Shown here piece by piece: positions 33,074 to 41,247 of a DNA stretch of 64,000 bases. The notes beneath the pieces were generated by a model. It searched no databases, had not been told where the DNA came from, and saw only the letters and a list, made by a program, of their open reading frames with translations. How positions within the stretch are numbered: position 1 is the stretch's first letter; each line of letters opens with the position of its first letter. A program made the position numbers and the translations under genes. This DNA is from Halorussus rarus. Its GTDB lineage: Archaea; Halobacteriota; Halobacteria; Halobacteriales; Haladaptataceae. The DNA is taken from the NCBI RefSeq assembly GCF_003369835.1, contig NZ_QPMJ01000002.1, forward strand, positions 992,001-1,056,000, in the 5' to 3' direction.

Positions 33074-34276
33074 TCAGCGGAACACCTCGCTGTGCTCGCT
33101 TATATTTTCGGAAGCGGTCACGCCCGTCCGGAGGTGGACGCTCGGTCCGACCAGCGTCCCCGGGGCGAAGCTCACGTCGCCGTCGGCCCGGACGCGGTCG
33201 GCAAGCACCGCGCCGAGGCGCTGGTCCTCGTAGACGGTGTCGCCGACCCGGACGTCGCCCGGCCCGCCCGAGACCGTGACGTCCGCGCCGAGGTTGACGC
33301 CCTGGCCGGTCACGCAGTCGACCAGGGTCGAGTTGGGGCCGACCCGGGCGTCGGTGTCGAGCACCGACCGCGAGACCACGGCGTTCGCGCCGACGGTCGC
33401 GTTCCGGCCGAGCGCGGCGTACGGGCCCACGACCGCGCCGGGCCGGACCTCGGTGTCAGGACCGACTACGACCGGGCCCTGGAGGCTGGCGTCCTCGTGG
33501 ATGGTCGCGCTGTCGGCGACCCAGACCGACTCCTCGCGCTGGGGTTCGGTCACCCGGCCGTGGAGCAGCAGGTCCCGGGAGACGTCGAGCAGGTCCCAGG
33601 GGTAGGTGGCGTCCTCCCAGAGCTCCTCGGTGACGACGCCCCGGACCACCATCTCGCGGTCGAGTAGGCCGACCAGCGTGTCGGTCAGCGCGAGCTCGCC
33701 CTGGACCCGGGGCGTCTCCTCGATGGCGTCGAAGATGGAGGGGTCGAAGGCGTACACGCCGGCGTTGAGCAGCCGGTAGTCGTCGGTCTCGGGCTTCTCG
33801 ACCAGTTCCACCACCCGGTCGCCGTCCATCACGACCGCGCCGTAGTGGGAGACGTCGGCCTGCTCGGTGACCGCGAGGGTCGCACTGCCGTCGTTCTCCT
33901 CGAAGGCGTCGAGCACGTCGGCGACCATCCGGCGCTCGATGACCTGGTCGCCGTTGACCACCAGGAAGCCGTCCTCCTCGGCGACCGCCTCGCGGGCCTG
34001 CAGGAGGGCGTGGCCGCTGCCGAGCTGCTTGTCCTGAGAGACGTAGTTGACGGGGACGTTCCGGTACGTCGGGCCGAAGTGGTCCTGGACACGGTCGCGC
34101 TTGTAGCCGACGACGACGTGGAGCCGCTCGATGCCCGCCCCGATGAGCGCGTCGAAGACGTGCTCCAAGATCGGCCGATCGGCGGCGGGAAGCATCGGCT
34201 TCGGGCGATTGCGGGTCAGCGGTCGCAGGCGGGTCCCCTCGCCCGCAGCCAGCACGACGGCGGCGCGAACTGTCAT
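33074..34276 (-). CDS. glmU: Bifunctional sugar-1-phosphate nucleotidylyltransferase/acetyltransferase (GlmU-like)
   Basis: A 400-residue protein from the ATG at 34276. The N-terminal domain has VVLAAGEGTRLRPLT and RPKPMLPAADRPI, the pyrophosphorylase signature. From about residue 250 a left-handed beta-helix with hexapeptide repeats (VVGPDTEVRPGAVVGPY) forms the acetyltransferase-type domain. Archaeal homologs make UDP-GlcNAc from glucosamine 1-phosphate or GlcNAc-1-P. With glmS downstream, this is the UDP-amino-sugar supply operon. Exact sugar specificity is not certain. Confidence 0.87.
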   Translation of the reverse strand: MTVRAAVVLAAGEGTRLRPLTRNRPKPMLPAADRPILEHVFDALIGAGIERLHVVVGYKRDRVQDHFGPTYRNVPVNYVSQDKQLGSGHALLQAREAVAEEDGFLVVNGDQVIERRMVADVLDAFEENDGSATLAVTEQADVSHYGAVVMDGDRVVELVEKPETDDYRLLNAGVYAFDPSIFDAIEETPRVQGELALTDTLVGLLDREMVVRGVVTEELWEDATYPWDLLDVSRDLLLHGRVTEPQREESVWVADSATIHEDASLQGPVVVGPDTEVRPGAVVGPYAALGRNATVGANAVVSRSVLDTDARVGPNSTLVDCVTGQGVNLGADVTVSGGPGDVRVGDTVYEDQRLGAVLADRVRADGDVSFAPGTLVGPSVHLRTGVTASENISEHSEVFR

Positions 34277-34375
34277 GGATGAGGTATCGGTCAGCGGGCG
34301 TATCAATTTTCGGCTTCCTTCGACGGCGAACGTCGGCGAACGGACGACTCGCCTTCGAACTCCGTCGCGACGGTT

Positions 34376-34822
34376 TCATTCGGCGGTCTCGTGCAAAGAC
34401 TCGACGCGCTCGCTGACCCAGTCGAGAACCGTGAACAGCACGTCGAGATGGTGGGCGCCGAGCTGCGAGTCCTCCGCAGTTCCGGCGTCGGGTGGCGGGT
34501 GGAAATGCGTCCGGGGCGCGTCCGTCTTCGGGTGGCGGTCCCACCGGCACTGATAGTGCTCGTCGCCCCGGTCCTCGATGTAGTGGAAGTAATAGTCGTC
34601 GGTCGTAAACCAGTGGACGTCGAGCCGAGCGGTCTCGACGTCCGGAGGATACGAATCTACATCGAACTTCACTTCGAGCGCTCTGGGTGAAGCAGTAGAC
34701 GGCGTGAACTCCCACGACTCGGCGAGCGGATGGCTGGCGGCTCGTCGTCCGAGCGTCCGGAGCGTCGGAAGGTCGAGCCGGCCGGTCGAAACCGAGTCTT
34801 CGTCACGTGGTGATCCCGTCAT
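34376..34822 (-). CDS. Conserved haloarchaeal hypothetical protein
   Basis: A 148-residue protein with a beta-rich core (LEVKFDVDSYPPDVETARLDVHW; here only named), aromatic YYFHYIEDRGDEHYQCRWDR, and His-rich THFHPPPD. The HxH and DxHW patterns recall metal-binding or nuclease-like active sites but no family is recognised. It is 18 bases downstream of a wHTH gene on the same strand, so both should be one unit. Could be the effector of a two-gene regulatory or toxin-antitoxin-like pair; this is speculation. Confidence 0.55.
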   Translation of the reverse strand: MTGSPRDEDSVSTGRLDLPTLRTLGRRAASHPLAESWEFTPSTASPRALEVKFDVDSYPPDVETARLDVHWFTTDDYYFHYIEDRGDEHYQCRWDRHPKTDAPRTHFHPPPDAGTAEDSQLGAHHLDVLFTVLDWVSERVESLHETAE

Positions 34823-34840
34823 CGCAACGGCCAGCGTCGA

Positions 34841-35401
34841 TTAGACCGACACCTCGTCGTCGGTGCCATCGCTACCGCGTCGTTCCGCACGGTGTGCCGC
34901 TCGCTGGACGAGTTCGAGGTCCTCGCGGACGGTCCGCCACCGGGTCAGCGCCTCCCACCGGTCGTGGATCTCGTCGTGGTCGGTCGTCTCGAACGTCGCC
35001 GGCGACACTGCGTCCGGTCCGGCCGCGTCGAACTGCTCCTTAAGGGCCTCGTCTTCGGCGACCAGATCGTCGATTCTGGCGCGAAGCTCGGCGGCGGAGT
35101 TGTTCGCGGCGAGCTCCTCGACGCGCTTCCAGCGGAAGTACGAGTCGTTGCGCCGGTAGGTCGCGGGACGACCGTCGCGCTTCTCGGCGATGCCCATCTC
35201 GACGAGCTGGGCGAGCGCGGCGCGGGCGCCGTCGGCGGAACAGTCGGCCGCGTCGGCGATGCCGCCGGCCGTCGCGTACTCCGTCGTGCCCGTAATCACG
35301 TCGTACACGCGCTGGAACGTCGTCCTGTTCTCGCGCCACCGTCGCCGGTTCTCACCGGCGTGCGAGTTCGACGACGTCGGACCGGTCGGTCTCTCGGTCA
35401 T
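34841..35401 (-). CDS. wHTH protein (DUF7342-like)
   Basis: A 186-residue protein. Residues about 25-90 form a winged helix (TTFQRVYDVITGTTEYATA, GARAALAQLVEMGIAEK and the wing GRPATYRRND). The C-terminal half is helical with conserved-looking DRWEALTRWRTVREDLELV. Proteins like this are frequent in haloarchaea with a second small gene downstream, as here. It probably represses its own promoter; a TATA-like AGGATATATC lies just upstream (minus strand near 35425). Confidence 0.65.
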   Translation of the reverse strand: MTERPTGPTSSNSHAGENRRRWRENRTTFQRVYDVITGTTEYATAGGIADAADCSADGARAALAQLVEMGIAEKRDGRPATYRRNDSYFRWKRVEELAANNSAAELRARIDDLVAEDEALKEQFDAAGPDAVSPATFETTDHDEIHDRWEALTRWRTVREDLELVQRAAHRAERRGSDGTDDEVSV

Positions 35402-35471
35402 ACGTCCGATTTCGGACCGAAAGAGGATATATCTTTTCCAGGGGCCAAATATATCGGCTTATTCCGACCAC

Positions 35472-36356
35472 TTAAATCGCCAGCGCCGCGCCGCCCACAA
35501 TCGCCAGCGCGCCCAGACCGATGCAGACGCCCCAGAACGGGACGCGCTCGACCACCCGCATCAGCGCGTCGATGGTCAGGTAGCCCACGACCGCCGCGGT
35601 CCCGAGCGCGAGCACGGCTTCGGTCGGTGCGACCTCCGGAACGCCCGTGTCGAGGAGGACGAGGACGCCGGCGCCGAGCGCGGCCGGAATCGACAGCAGG
35701 AAGGAGAGCCGGAACGACGACGGGCCGTCGTGACCCCGGAACAGCAGCGCCGAGGCGGTGGTGCCCGACCGCGAGACGCCCGGCAGGATGGCCAGGCCCT
35801 GGAGCGCGCCGACCAGCACGGCGTCGACGAGGTCCGGCGACTCCCGGCCGCCGAACTCGAAGCCGTCGGCGACGCGCTGGAGGACGCCGGTCGCCACGAG
35901 CAGGAGTCCGACCAGCGCGACGAACGCGCCGCCGGTGAGCGCCGAGATGACCGTCTCCAGCGTGGCGTAAGCCGCGATGCCCACGACCCCGGAGACCAGC
36001 GTCGCGACCCCGAGGAACGAGAGCGTGGGAATCTGGTCGTGCGTCCCGGTCGGACCGGCGGTACTCGCACGTCTCACACCGCCTCCCGCCGCACTCGGCT
36101 CCGCGGGCTCGAAGGCCCTGCTCGGTCGCCAGTCGGGGAGCGCGCCCAGCACCGTCCGGAGTTCGTCGCGGTAGTAGACCGTGGCCGACAGCGCGGTGCC
36201 GGCGTGGAGGAACAGCGAGAACTGGACCGCCGCCTCGGGCGAGGAGCCCAGCGCAGTCAGGAAGACGGTGATGTTGCCCTCGCTGGAGATGGGCAGCCAT
36301 TCGAAGACGCCCTGCAGCGCCCCGGCGACGACGGCGACGAGCGCGGACCGGTCCAT
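35472..36356 (-). CDS. uppP: Undecaprenyl/polyprenyl-diphosphate phosphatase
   Basis: A 294-residue polytopic protein of the BacA/UppP family. FEWLPISSEGN near the N-terminus and LPGVSRSGTTAS in the second half are the two catalytic motifs. It dephosphorylates polyprenyl diphosphate to recycle the lipid carrier of surface glycans. The ATG at 36356 puts the first helix at the start, with no signal sequence. About eight transmembrane segments are evident. Its place next to glmU/glmS fits glycan precursor supply. Confidence 0.9.
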   Translation of the reverse strand: MDRSALVAVVAGALQGVFEWLPISSEGNITVFLTALGSSPEAAVQFSLFLHAGTALSATVYYRDELRTVLGALPDWRPSRAFEPAEPSAAGGGVRRASTAGPTGTHDQIPTLSFLGVATLVSGVVGIAAYATLETVISALTGGAFVALVGLLLVATGVLQRVADGFEFGGRESPDLVDAVLVGALQGLAILPGVSRSGTTASALLFRGHDGPSSFRLSFLLSIPAALGAGVLVLLDTGVPEVAPTEAVLALGTAAVVGYLTIDALMRVVERVPFWGVCIGLGALAIVGGAALAI

Positions 36357-36708
36357 GTCCCTTGGGCGGTCGCCCGGGGTTAAAACTGCTCGGAAGTCGG
36401 GCGCCATGGCCGGGCGAGCGCTTGATCGACTAACTATCATAAGGGAGCTCGGTCGACCGGACCTCCGGGTGGACTGAAAGGGGCCGCCCGGTCGCGCCCG
36501 AAGGGCTTGGTCGTCTCTGCGGGCGACTATCCGAGGCGAGCGAAGCGAGCCGAGGATATCCCGCAGAGCGACCGCGACCGGGCGGGGGCTTTCAAGAATA
36601 ACACCGAATCTACGGATTCCATAATCGCGTCTGGAGGACTGCCAGCAAGTGGAAGCTACAAAAGGGAATCAACGACGTCAGAACTGACGAGAATTTATTC
36701 TACTTCGC
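36357..36708. other. Intergenic region with nested hairpin element
   Basis: 352 bases without a gene. It contains the hairpin element described separately (36467-36596), an AT-rich stretch after it, and presumably the promoter of uppP. Nothing else recognised. Confidence 0.5.
36467..36596. repeat. Dispersed nested-hairpin element, copy A
   Basis: Outer ends start GGGTGGACTGAAAGG and finish GGGGGCTTTC. Nested inverted repeats are GAAAG/CTTTC, GCCCGGTCGCG (36486-36496)/CGCGACCGGGC (36573-36583), TCTGCGGG (36516-36523)/CCCGCAGA (36560-36567) and TATCC (36528-36532)/GGATA (36554-36558), all in register so the whole folds as one long stem. Its tip contains GCGAGCGAAGCGAGC. A longer copy lies at 43880-44077. 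It may be a non-autonomous mobile element or a structured RNA. Confidence 0.7.
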
Positions 36709-36984
36709 TTAGTCGTCGTCGACGACGACCTCGACCGGCCCTTCCTGTTCGGCCATCCGCTCTTGCTCGCCCTTGCGCTCGTGCCAGAGGAGCGCGCCGG
36801 CGACCGCCAGCACGATCCACGACCGCCAGTTCGAGAGGTTGAGCGTGTAGCCGATGCCGAAGGGCTTCTCGACCAGCATCCCCTCGTCGGGTTTCCAGTA
36901 CGCCGAGAGCATCCGCCCGATGCTCGGGCGCTCGAAGTTGTACGGCATGCCGAACAGTTCGCCGGTGCTGGGTTTGTCTGCCAT
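36709..36984 (-). CDS. DUF5808-like small membrane protein
   Basis: A 91-residue protein from the ATG at 36984. The N-terminal half (GELFGMPYNFERPS, MLVEKPFGIGYTLNL) is conserved-looking in haloarchaea and carries the short GxGYTLN pattern of DUF5808. One transmembrane helix follows (SWIVLAVAGALLWH), then a charged acidic tail ending VVVDDD. Function unknown. The longer upstream open frame is not supported. Confidence 0.65.
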   Translation of the reverse strand: MADKPSTGELFGMPYNFERPSIGRMLSAYWKPDEGMLVEKPFGIGYTLNLSNWRSWIVLAVAGALLWHERKGEQERMAEQEGPVEVVVDDD

Positions 36985-37286
36985 GTGAGGCGAATACGTC
37001 GGAGAGGGATAAAGTGCTTTGGCTACCGGGTGAAGTGAACTACTACAGGAGTGGAATGGAGCGATATCTCCGAGCACTTTCCGTTGAGACGAGCGAGTCA
37101 CTAGCTACTGCCGTCACAAATGAATTACCGCAACAGCTACCGCGGACCTCACCCCTCCCCAGCCTCCTGCGCGTCTCAGTCGCTCCACTCCCTGCGATGC
37201 TCGTCCCTCGCGCAATGATGGCGTGCCACGAGGGCACGCCAGCGCGCGCCGGGTCGTACAGTCAGTGAGTTTCCACCGACCGAAGT
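36985..37286. other. Intergenic region, possible degenerate repeat
   Basis: 302 bases without a convincing gene. It holds a hairpin GCGTGCC (37221-37227)/GGCACGC (37233-37239) and a pyrimidine-rich segment (about 37146-37200) of the kind seen in scattered haloarchaeal intergenic repeats. A TATA-like GGGATAAAG near 37010 could serve neighbouring genes. Confidence 0.35.
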
Positions 37287-38960
37287 TTACTGATACCGCC
37301 CGCGCCCCTCGACCTCCTGCAGCCTGTCGAGAACCGCTTCGTTGCCCACCTCCTCGTAGGCATCTTCGAACTCCCGGCGGAGCGCGTCGGCGTCGTCCGA
37401 CGTTCCGGCGAGGCTCTGGCCGAAGACGTGGAGGTCCATCGCGTAGTCCTCGTCGTCGTCGGTGTAGTAGCCCAGACCGAAGTCGATGAGGTACGTCCGG
37501 TCGGAACCGACACGGACGTTCCGGGTCGTGGGGTCGCCGTGGACGAACCCCGCGCCGTGGATGGCCGCGAGGTGGCGCGCCACGTCGCGCACGCGGTCGG
37601 CGGCGAGCCGACTCCGGAGGTCGGCTTCTCCCACGCGCTCGAAGACCAAAGTGCCCTCCTGCGGGTCCACGTCGTAGACCACCGGCGTGGGCACGCCGTG
37701 TCGGCGGGCCTCGCTGGTCAAGCGCGCTTCGAGGACCGTCCGGTCGCGCCGGAGGCGGGCGTCGAGGTCCGGGTGGCGGTAGCCCTTCGGCAGGCGGCGC
37801 TTGGTGACGCGTTCGTCGCCGATCTCGACCGTGGCCTCTGCACCCTGAATCTCCGTTCCGTCGTCGCGCCACGCGTCGACCGACTCGTCGTTGGAGCGCC
37901 AGCCGACCGCGACCTGGTCGGGCCGGAAGTTCGGATCGACCGGCGAGTCCTCGACGTCGATGGTGTCGCCCGCGCGGGCCATCTCCGCGCCGAGCACCGC
38001 GATCATCCCGGCGTTGTCCCGGAGGAATCGCGGGTCGGGCGCGTAGAACTCGGCGCCGCGCTGGTCGCACATCTCGGCGAGCATCTCCCTGAGGCGGGCG
38101 TTCTGGCCGACGCCGCCGCCCAGCACCAACTCGTCGCTGCCGGTCAGCGACAGGGCGCGCTCGGCGACCTCCGTGAGCATCGCGAAGACGTTCTCCTGGA
38201 GCGAGTAACAGACGTCCTCGACGGGCGCGCCGTCGGACGAGTCCGACGAGCCTCCGCTCGCTTCGCTCGCAGAGATCCCGTCGTCGTACGCGTCCTTCGC
38301 GGCGCTCATGATGCCCGAGAACGAGAAGTCCATCCCCTTGACGACGTACGGGAGGTCGACGTACTCGCCGTCCGCCGCGGCCGCCTCGACCTTCGGGCCG
38401 CCGGGGTGGGACCACCCGACGTGGCGGGTGAACTTGTCGATGGCGTTGCCGACGCCGGTGTCCATCGTCTCGCCGAGCACCCGGTACCGGCCGTTGCGGT
38501 AGCCCAGCACGTGGGCGTTCGCGCCCGAGGCGTTCAGGCAGACCGGCGAGTCGAACCTCGACTGCTGGCGGCCGATCTCGAGGTGGGCCACCATGTGGTT
38601 GACGCCGACCAGCGGCACGTCGAGGGTCTGGGCGAGCGCGCGGGCCGCGGTCCCGACCGTCCGCAGGCAGGGGCCGAGCCCCGGCCCGCGCGAGAACGCG
38701 ACCGCGTCGATGGGCCCCTCGGCGGCGTCGAGCGCCGTCTCGACGACCGCGGGAATCGCATCGCTCATATGCTCGGCGGCCTCGCGCGGGTGGATGCCGC
38801 CGCTCTCGGGCTGGTAGGCGTCGGTCTCGATAAAAACGCCGTCGGACTGCGTCCGACGAGCTTCCGAGTGCGACTCGGAAACCGAGTCGGGGTCGTCTTC
38901 AGTGTCGTAGACGGCTGCGCTGGCCGCCCACGCGGTGCCCTCGATACCGAGGACTCGCAT
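37287..38960 (-). CDS. kae1: Kae1-Bud32 fusion: tRNA threonylcarbamoyltransferase and kinase/ATPase
   Basis: A 557-residue fusion. Residues 1 to about 340 are Kae1 (TsaD family): VLGIEGTAWAASAAVY, metal-binding MVAHLEIGR and VLGGGVGQNARLREM; this subunit transfers threonylcarbamoyl to A37 of ANN-decoding tRNAs. Residues about 355-557 are Bud32: FVHGDPTTRNVRVG (catalytic loop) and YLIDFGLGYY. Two linkers contain extra Ser/Asp/Glu-rich residues coded by palindromic DNA (38232-38247 and 38841-38880). Last gene of the information cluster, 3 bases after rps27ae. Confidence 0.95.
   Translation of the reverse strand: MRVLGIEGTAWAASAAVYDTEDDPDSVSESHSEARRTQSDGVFIETDAYQPESGGIHPREAAEHMSDAIPAVVETALDAAEGPIDAVAFSRGPGLGPCLRTVGTAARALAQTLDVPLVGVNHMVAHLEIGRQQSRFDSPVCLNASGANAHVLGYRNGRYRVLGETMDTGVGNAIDKFTRHVGWSHPGGPKVEAAAADGEYVDLPYVVKGMDFSFSGIMSAAKDAYDDGISASEASGGSSDSSDGAPVEDVCYSLQENVFAMLTEVAERALSLTGSDELVLGGGVGQNARLREMLAEMCDQRGAEFYAPDPRFLRDNAGMIAVLGAEMARAGDTIDVEDSPVDPNFRPDQVAVGWRSNDESVDAWRDDGTEIQGAEATVEIGDERVTKRRLPKGYRHPDLDARLRRDRTVLEARLTSEARRHGVPTPVVYDVDPQEGTLVFERVGEADLRSRLAADRVRDVARHLAAIHGAGFVHGDPTTRNVRVGSDRTYLIDFGLGYYTDDDEDYAMDLHVFGQSLAGTSDDADALRREFEDAYEEVGNEAVLDRLQEVEGRGRYQ
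38232..38247. repeat. Palindromic insert in kae1-bud32 (inner)
   Basis: GTCGGAC-GA-GTCCGAC is a 7-bp stem inside the coding sequence, followed by GAGCCTCCG and then a GCGAGCGAAGCGAGC-type stretch (minus strand), which is also the tip of the intergenic hairpin elements. It encodes a Ser/Asp/Ala linker (SEASGGSSDSSDG). Confidence 0.6.
38841..38880. repeat. Two palindromic inserts in kae1-bud32 (N-terminal)
   Basis: GTCGGAC-TGC-GTCCGAC (38841-38857) and TTCCGAGT-GCG-ACTCGGAA (38862-38880) lie four bases apart in the coding sequence. They encode a Ser/Glu/Arg-rich stretch (SVSESHSEARRTQSDG) where other Kae1 proteins appear shorter. The first shares GTCGGAC...GTCCGACGAGC-TCCG with the inner insert at 38232. 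Confidence 0.6.
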
Positions 38961-38963
38961 TCG

Positions 38964-39098
38964 CTACTTCCACTCGGTGTAGCCACAGCGACCGCAGTGG
39001 AAGCGGTCGCCGTGGTCGGCGAGGAACGAGTCGCCACACCGGGTGCAGGTCTCCTTGTCGGTCGTGCCGTCGTCGTCGTAGTACTCGTTGCGCGCCAT
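38964..39098 (-). CDS. rps27ae: Small ribosomal subunit protein S27ae
   Basis: A 44-residue zinc-ribbon ribosomal protein. [22 protein letters not shown] has the four-cysteine zinc site (only the spacing C-x2-C, C-x2-C is needed to identify it), and GYTEWK ends the protein as in archaeal S27ae. The ATG shares one base with the rps24e stop (TAATG), and kae1-bud32 follows 3 bases downstream. Confidence 0.93.
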   Translation of the reverse strand: MARNEYYDDDGTTDKETCTRCGDSFLADHGDRFHCGRCGYTEWK

Positions 39099-39421
39099 TA
39101 TTCGGCCTCCTCGGCTTCGGCCTCGGTCTCCGCGTCGGTCTCGGCGGCGATCTTGTTGCGCTCGAGCATGTAGTCCTGCTCGACGTCGCGGGCGTGCTCG
39201 GGGCTATCGTAGACCTTCGCGTAGCCGACGGTCTTGCGCATCCCGAACTTGGTGTTCATCTCGTGGACCACGACCTCGCTGGAGTCCTTGTCGAGCTTGG
39301 CCGCGAGGCTGTCGCGGACCGAGAGCCGCGAGGGCGTCGCGTCGTCGTGGACTATCTGGAACCGCACTTCGGACCGGTGGAGCATGGGATTCTGCTCCTC
39401 TGAGAGGATTTCAACTTCCAT
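39098..39421 (-). CDS. rps24e: Small ribosomal subunit protein S24e
   Basis: A 107-residue ribosomal protein. [18 protein letters not shown] at the N-terminus and [20 protein letters not shown] in the middle are diagnostic. The C-terminal 20 residues are a Glu/Ala/Thr-rich haloarchaeal extension. It is coupled to rps27ae. A 100-base gap separates it from the dephospho-CoA kinase gene upstream, where a separate promoter could lie. Confidence 0.94.
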   Translation of the reverse strand: MEVEILSEEQNPMLHRSEVRFQIVHDDATPSRLSVRDSLAAKLDKDSSEVVVHEMNTKFGMRKTVGYAKVYDSPEHARDVEQDYMLERNKIAAETDAETEAEAEEAE

Positions 39422-39522
39422 GTGTATCGCTCAGTTACTGTCTAATTGGCCGTGAGCGTTGTAAAAGGATTTCGAAGTGAACAACCGACGAATCCGGGTC
39501 GGACCGGTCGGTCCTCGCGGTC

Positions 39523-40077
39523 TCACTGGATTGCCAGCAGTTCGAACAGTGCCTCGGAATCGCCGTCCATCCGGCCCAGCAGGTCGCACACTCGGGTCTT
39601 CGACTCGTCGGTCACGGTCGCCAGCACCATGCCCTCGTTCGGCTGGCCGTAGACCACAGCGGCGCCGAGCGGCGCGGCGACGATGGCGGGCAGGGTCACG
39701 AGGTCCTCCTCGCCGTCGACGACGAGGACCGTCGGCTCGGGGTCGGCGATGGCCTCGCGGAGCGCCGCGGCGAGCCCCCGCGTTATCGCCGCCGCCGGGT
39801 TCTCGACGTGGACCTCGCGGACCTCGCCACCGAGGCGGGCCACGCCCTCGGCGACGTCGTCGTCGACTGCCTCGCGCTCGGTTAGGCCGTCGACCACGGC
39901 AACGTCGGGGACGACGCCGGCGCGTTCGAGGTGGTAGGTCACCACGTCGCCCACGGCGACGAGGGGGCCGTCGCCGGCCTCCGCCAGCAGGCGCTCGGCG
40001 TCCGTGAAGATCGGCCCCATCGGCTCCTTGAGCTCCCCGCGCATCGCGTCGGGCAGCGTGACCAGAACGTCGCTCAC
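39523..40077 (-). CDS. GTP-dependent dephospho-CoA kinase (DUF359)
   Basis: A 184-residue protein of the archaeal DUF359 family, shown in other archaea to phosphorylate dephospho-CoA with GTP as the last step of CoA synthesis. PLVAVGDVVTYHLERAG, VVDGLTEREAVDDD and VLVVDGEEDLVTLPA are conserved blocks; GAAVVYGQPNEGMVL is near the C-terminus. It follows spt4 by 15 bases, the conserved archaeal neighbourhood. Confidence 0.9.
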   Translation of the reverse strand: MSDVLVTLPDAMRGELKEPMGPIFTDAERLLAEAGDGPLVAVGDVVTYHLERAGVVPDVAVVDGLTEREAVDDDVAEGVARLGGEVREVHVENPAAAITRGLAAALREAIADPEPTVLVVDGEEDLVTLPAIVAAPLGAAVVYGQPNEGMVLATVTDESKTRVCDLLGRMDGDSEALFELLAIQ

Positions 40078-40092
40078 GGTCGGGCTCCGGCG

Positions 40093-40290
40093 TTAGCGCA
40101 CCTTCAGCGCGTACTTGCCCGGCTTCGTCACTTCCATCTCCTCGGCGATCTGGCTCTCGTCGGGGTGGGAGATGATGACGTAGCCGGCCCAGTCCTCGGT
40201 GAGGCTGGTCGACCCGCAGATGGGACAGGTGTCCTCGTCGGGCTCGACCACGGCGTGGCATTCGCGACAGGCGAGGCGGTCACCGGCCAT
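40093..40290 (-). CDS. spt4: Transcription elongation factor Spt4 (RpoE2)
   Basis: A 65-residue zinc-ribbon protein: ACRECHAVVEPDEDTCPICG supplies two CxxC pairs, then SLTEDWAGYVIISHP, the Spt4 core that binds Spt5. It acts with Spt5 on RNA polymerase during elongation. It begins 2 bases after the stop of rpo7. Confidence 0.94.
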   Translation of the reverse strand: MAGDRLACRECHAVVEPDEDTCPICGSTSLTEDWAGYVIISHPDESQIAEEMEVTKPGKYALKVR

Positions 40291-40292
40291 GA

Positions 40293-40865
40293 TTACTCAC
40301 TCTCGGTGGTCGCCTGCCGCTTCTCGCGCTCCTCCTTCAGCCAGCCGTGCTTGCCGAGGCCGACCTGCTTGGCGGTGAGCCCGATCTTGCTCTCGCGGGG
40401 GTTTCGCTCGTCGATGCTCTTGGTGACGATGCGCGCCCGGACCGAGTCGCCGACGCCCAGGGTGCGGTTCGACTCCCGGGACGCGAGCATCTGGCCCTCC
40501 TCGTCGTAGGCGAGGTACTCGTCCGAGATCTGCGAGACGTGGAGCAGGCCGTCGACCGGCCCGATGCCGACGAAGGCGCCGAAGTTGACGACCTCCACGA
40601 TCTCGCCGTCGACGACCTCCTGCATCTGGGGGTCGTACGTGACCGCGTCGAAGTCGGCCTCGTAGTAGACCCCGGGTCGGTTCGGGAGTACCGCGCCGTC
40701 GCCGATGTCGTTGACGTTCACGACGCTGACGACGCTTCCGACCTCTTCGTCCATTCGGCCCTCCAGTTTGTCCTGCAGCAGCTTCTTCACGAGATTCGGC
40801 GTCACGTCTGCGAGGTGTTCCGGGGGAACCTCGACCGTATCCTTGAGTCTGACCCGTTTGTACAT
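40293..40865 (-). CDS. rpo7: RNA polymerase subunit Rpo7 (RpoE1)
   Basis: A 190-residue homolog of Rpb7. The N-terminal tip domain contains VPPEHLADVTPNLVKKLLQD and the C-terminal S1-like OB fold contains GEIVEVVNFGAFVGIGPVDG and HVSQISDEY. With Rpo4 it forms the stalk of archaeal RNA polymerase. It starts one base after the stop of the PIN-domain gene. Confidence 0.95.
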   Translation of the reverse strand: MYKRVRLKDTVEVPPEHLADVTPNLVKKLLQDKLEGRMDEEVGSVVSVVNVNDIGDGAVLPNRPGVYYEADFDAVTYDPQMQEVVDGEIVEVVNFGAFVGIGPVDGLLHVSQISDEYLAYDEEGQMLASRESNRTLGVGDSVRARIVTKSIDERNPRESKIGLTAKQVGLGKHGWLKEEREKRQATTESE

Positions 40866-40866
40866 G

Positions 40867-41247
40867 CTATGGTTTGCTGATTGCGAGTTTGTTCCGACCC
40901 CTTATATGAATTACCGGTGCGCCCGCGTCGAGCAGACGCCGCTTGAGGGGCCGGTCGTTCGTGACGACGTAGTCGAACTCGGGGGCGAGTTCGACCAGCG
41001 CGTCGTCGGCGTACGATGCGTCGTGGTCGACCGTCCGACACCGCTCGGCCGCCAGGTCCGCGCCGACGCTGGCCGCGACGGCCTCCGCACTGCTTCCGTC
41101 GGCGAGTCGCGAGAGTTCGTCGCGGACCGACCGCGGGACCGCGCAGTCGAACTCCCCCAGCAGGCGTTCCAGCTCCTCGAAGAGCCGCACGTCGGCTTCG
41201 ACGGGCATCATGAGCGCGCTGGTGTCCATGGCGACCGTGGCGACCAT
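40867..41247 (-). CDS. PIN-domain protein of the aIF2-gamma operon
   Basis: A 126-residue PIN protein. AMDTSALMMPVEADV holds the first catalytic Asp; VPRSVRDELSRL and DASYADDALVELA provide Glu and two Asp; VVTNDRPLKRRL ends the active site. The family (Fcf1/Utp24-like) is thought to act in rRNA maturation and is conserved between eif2g and rpo7 in archaea. ATG follows the eif2g stop directly. Confidence 0.88.
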   Translation of the reverse strand: MVATVAMDTSALMMPVEADVRLFEELERLLGEFDCAVPRSVRDELSRLADGSSAEAVAASVGADLAAERCRTVDHDASYADDALVELAPEFDYVVTNDRPLKRRLLDAGAPVIHIRGRNKLAISKP

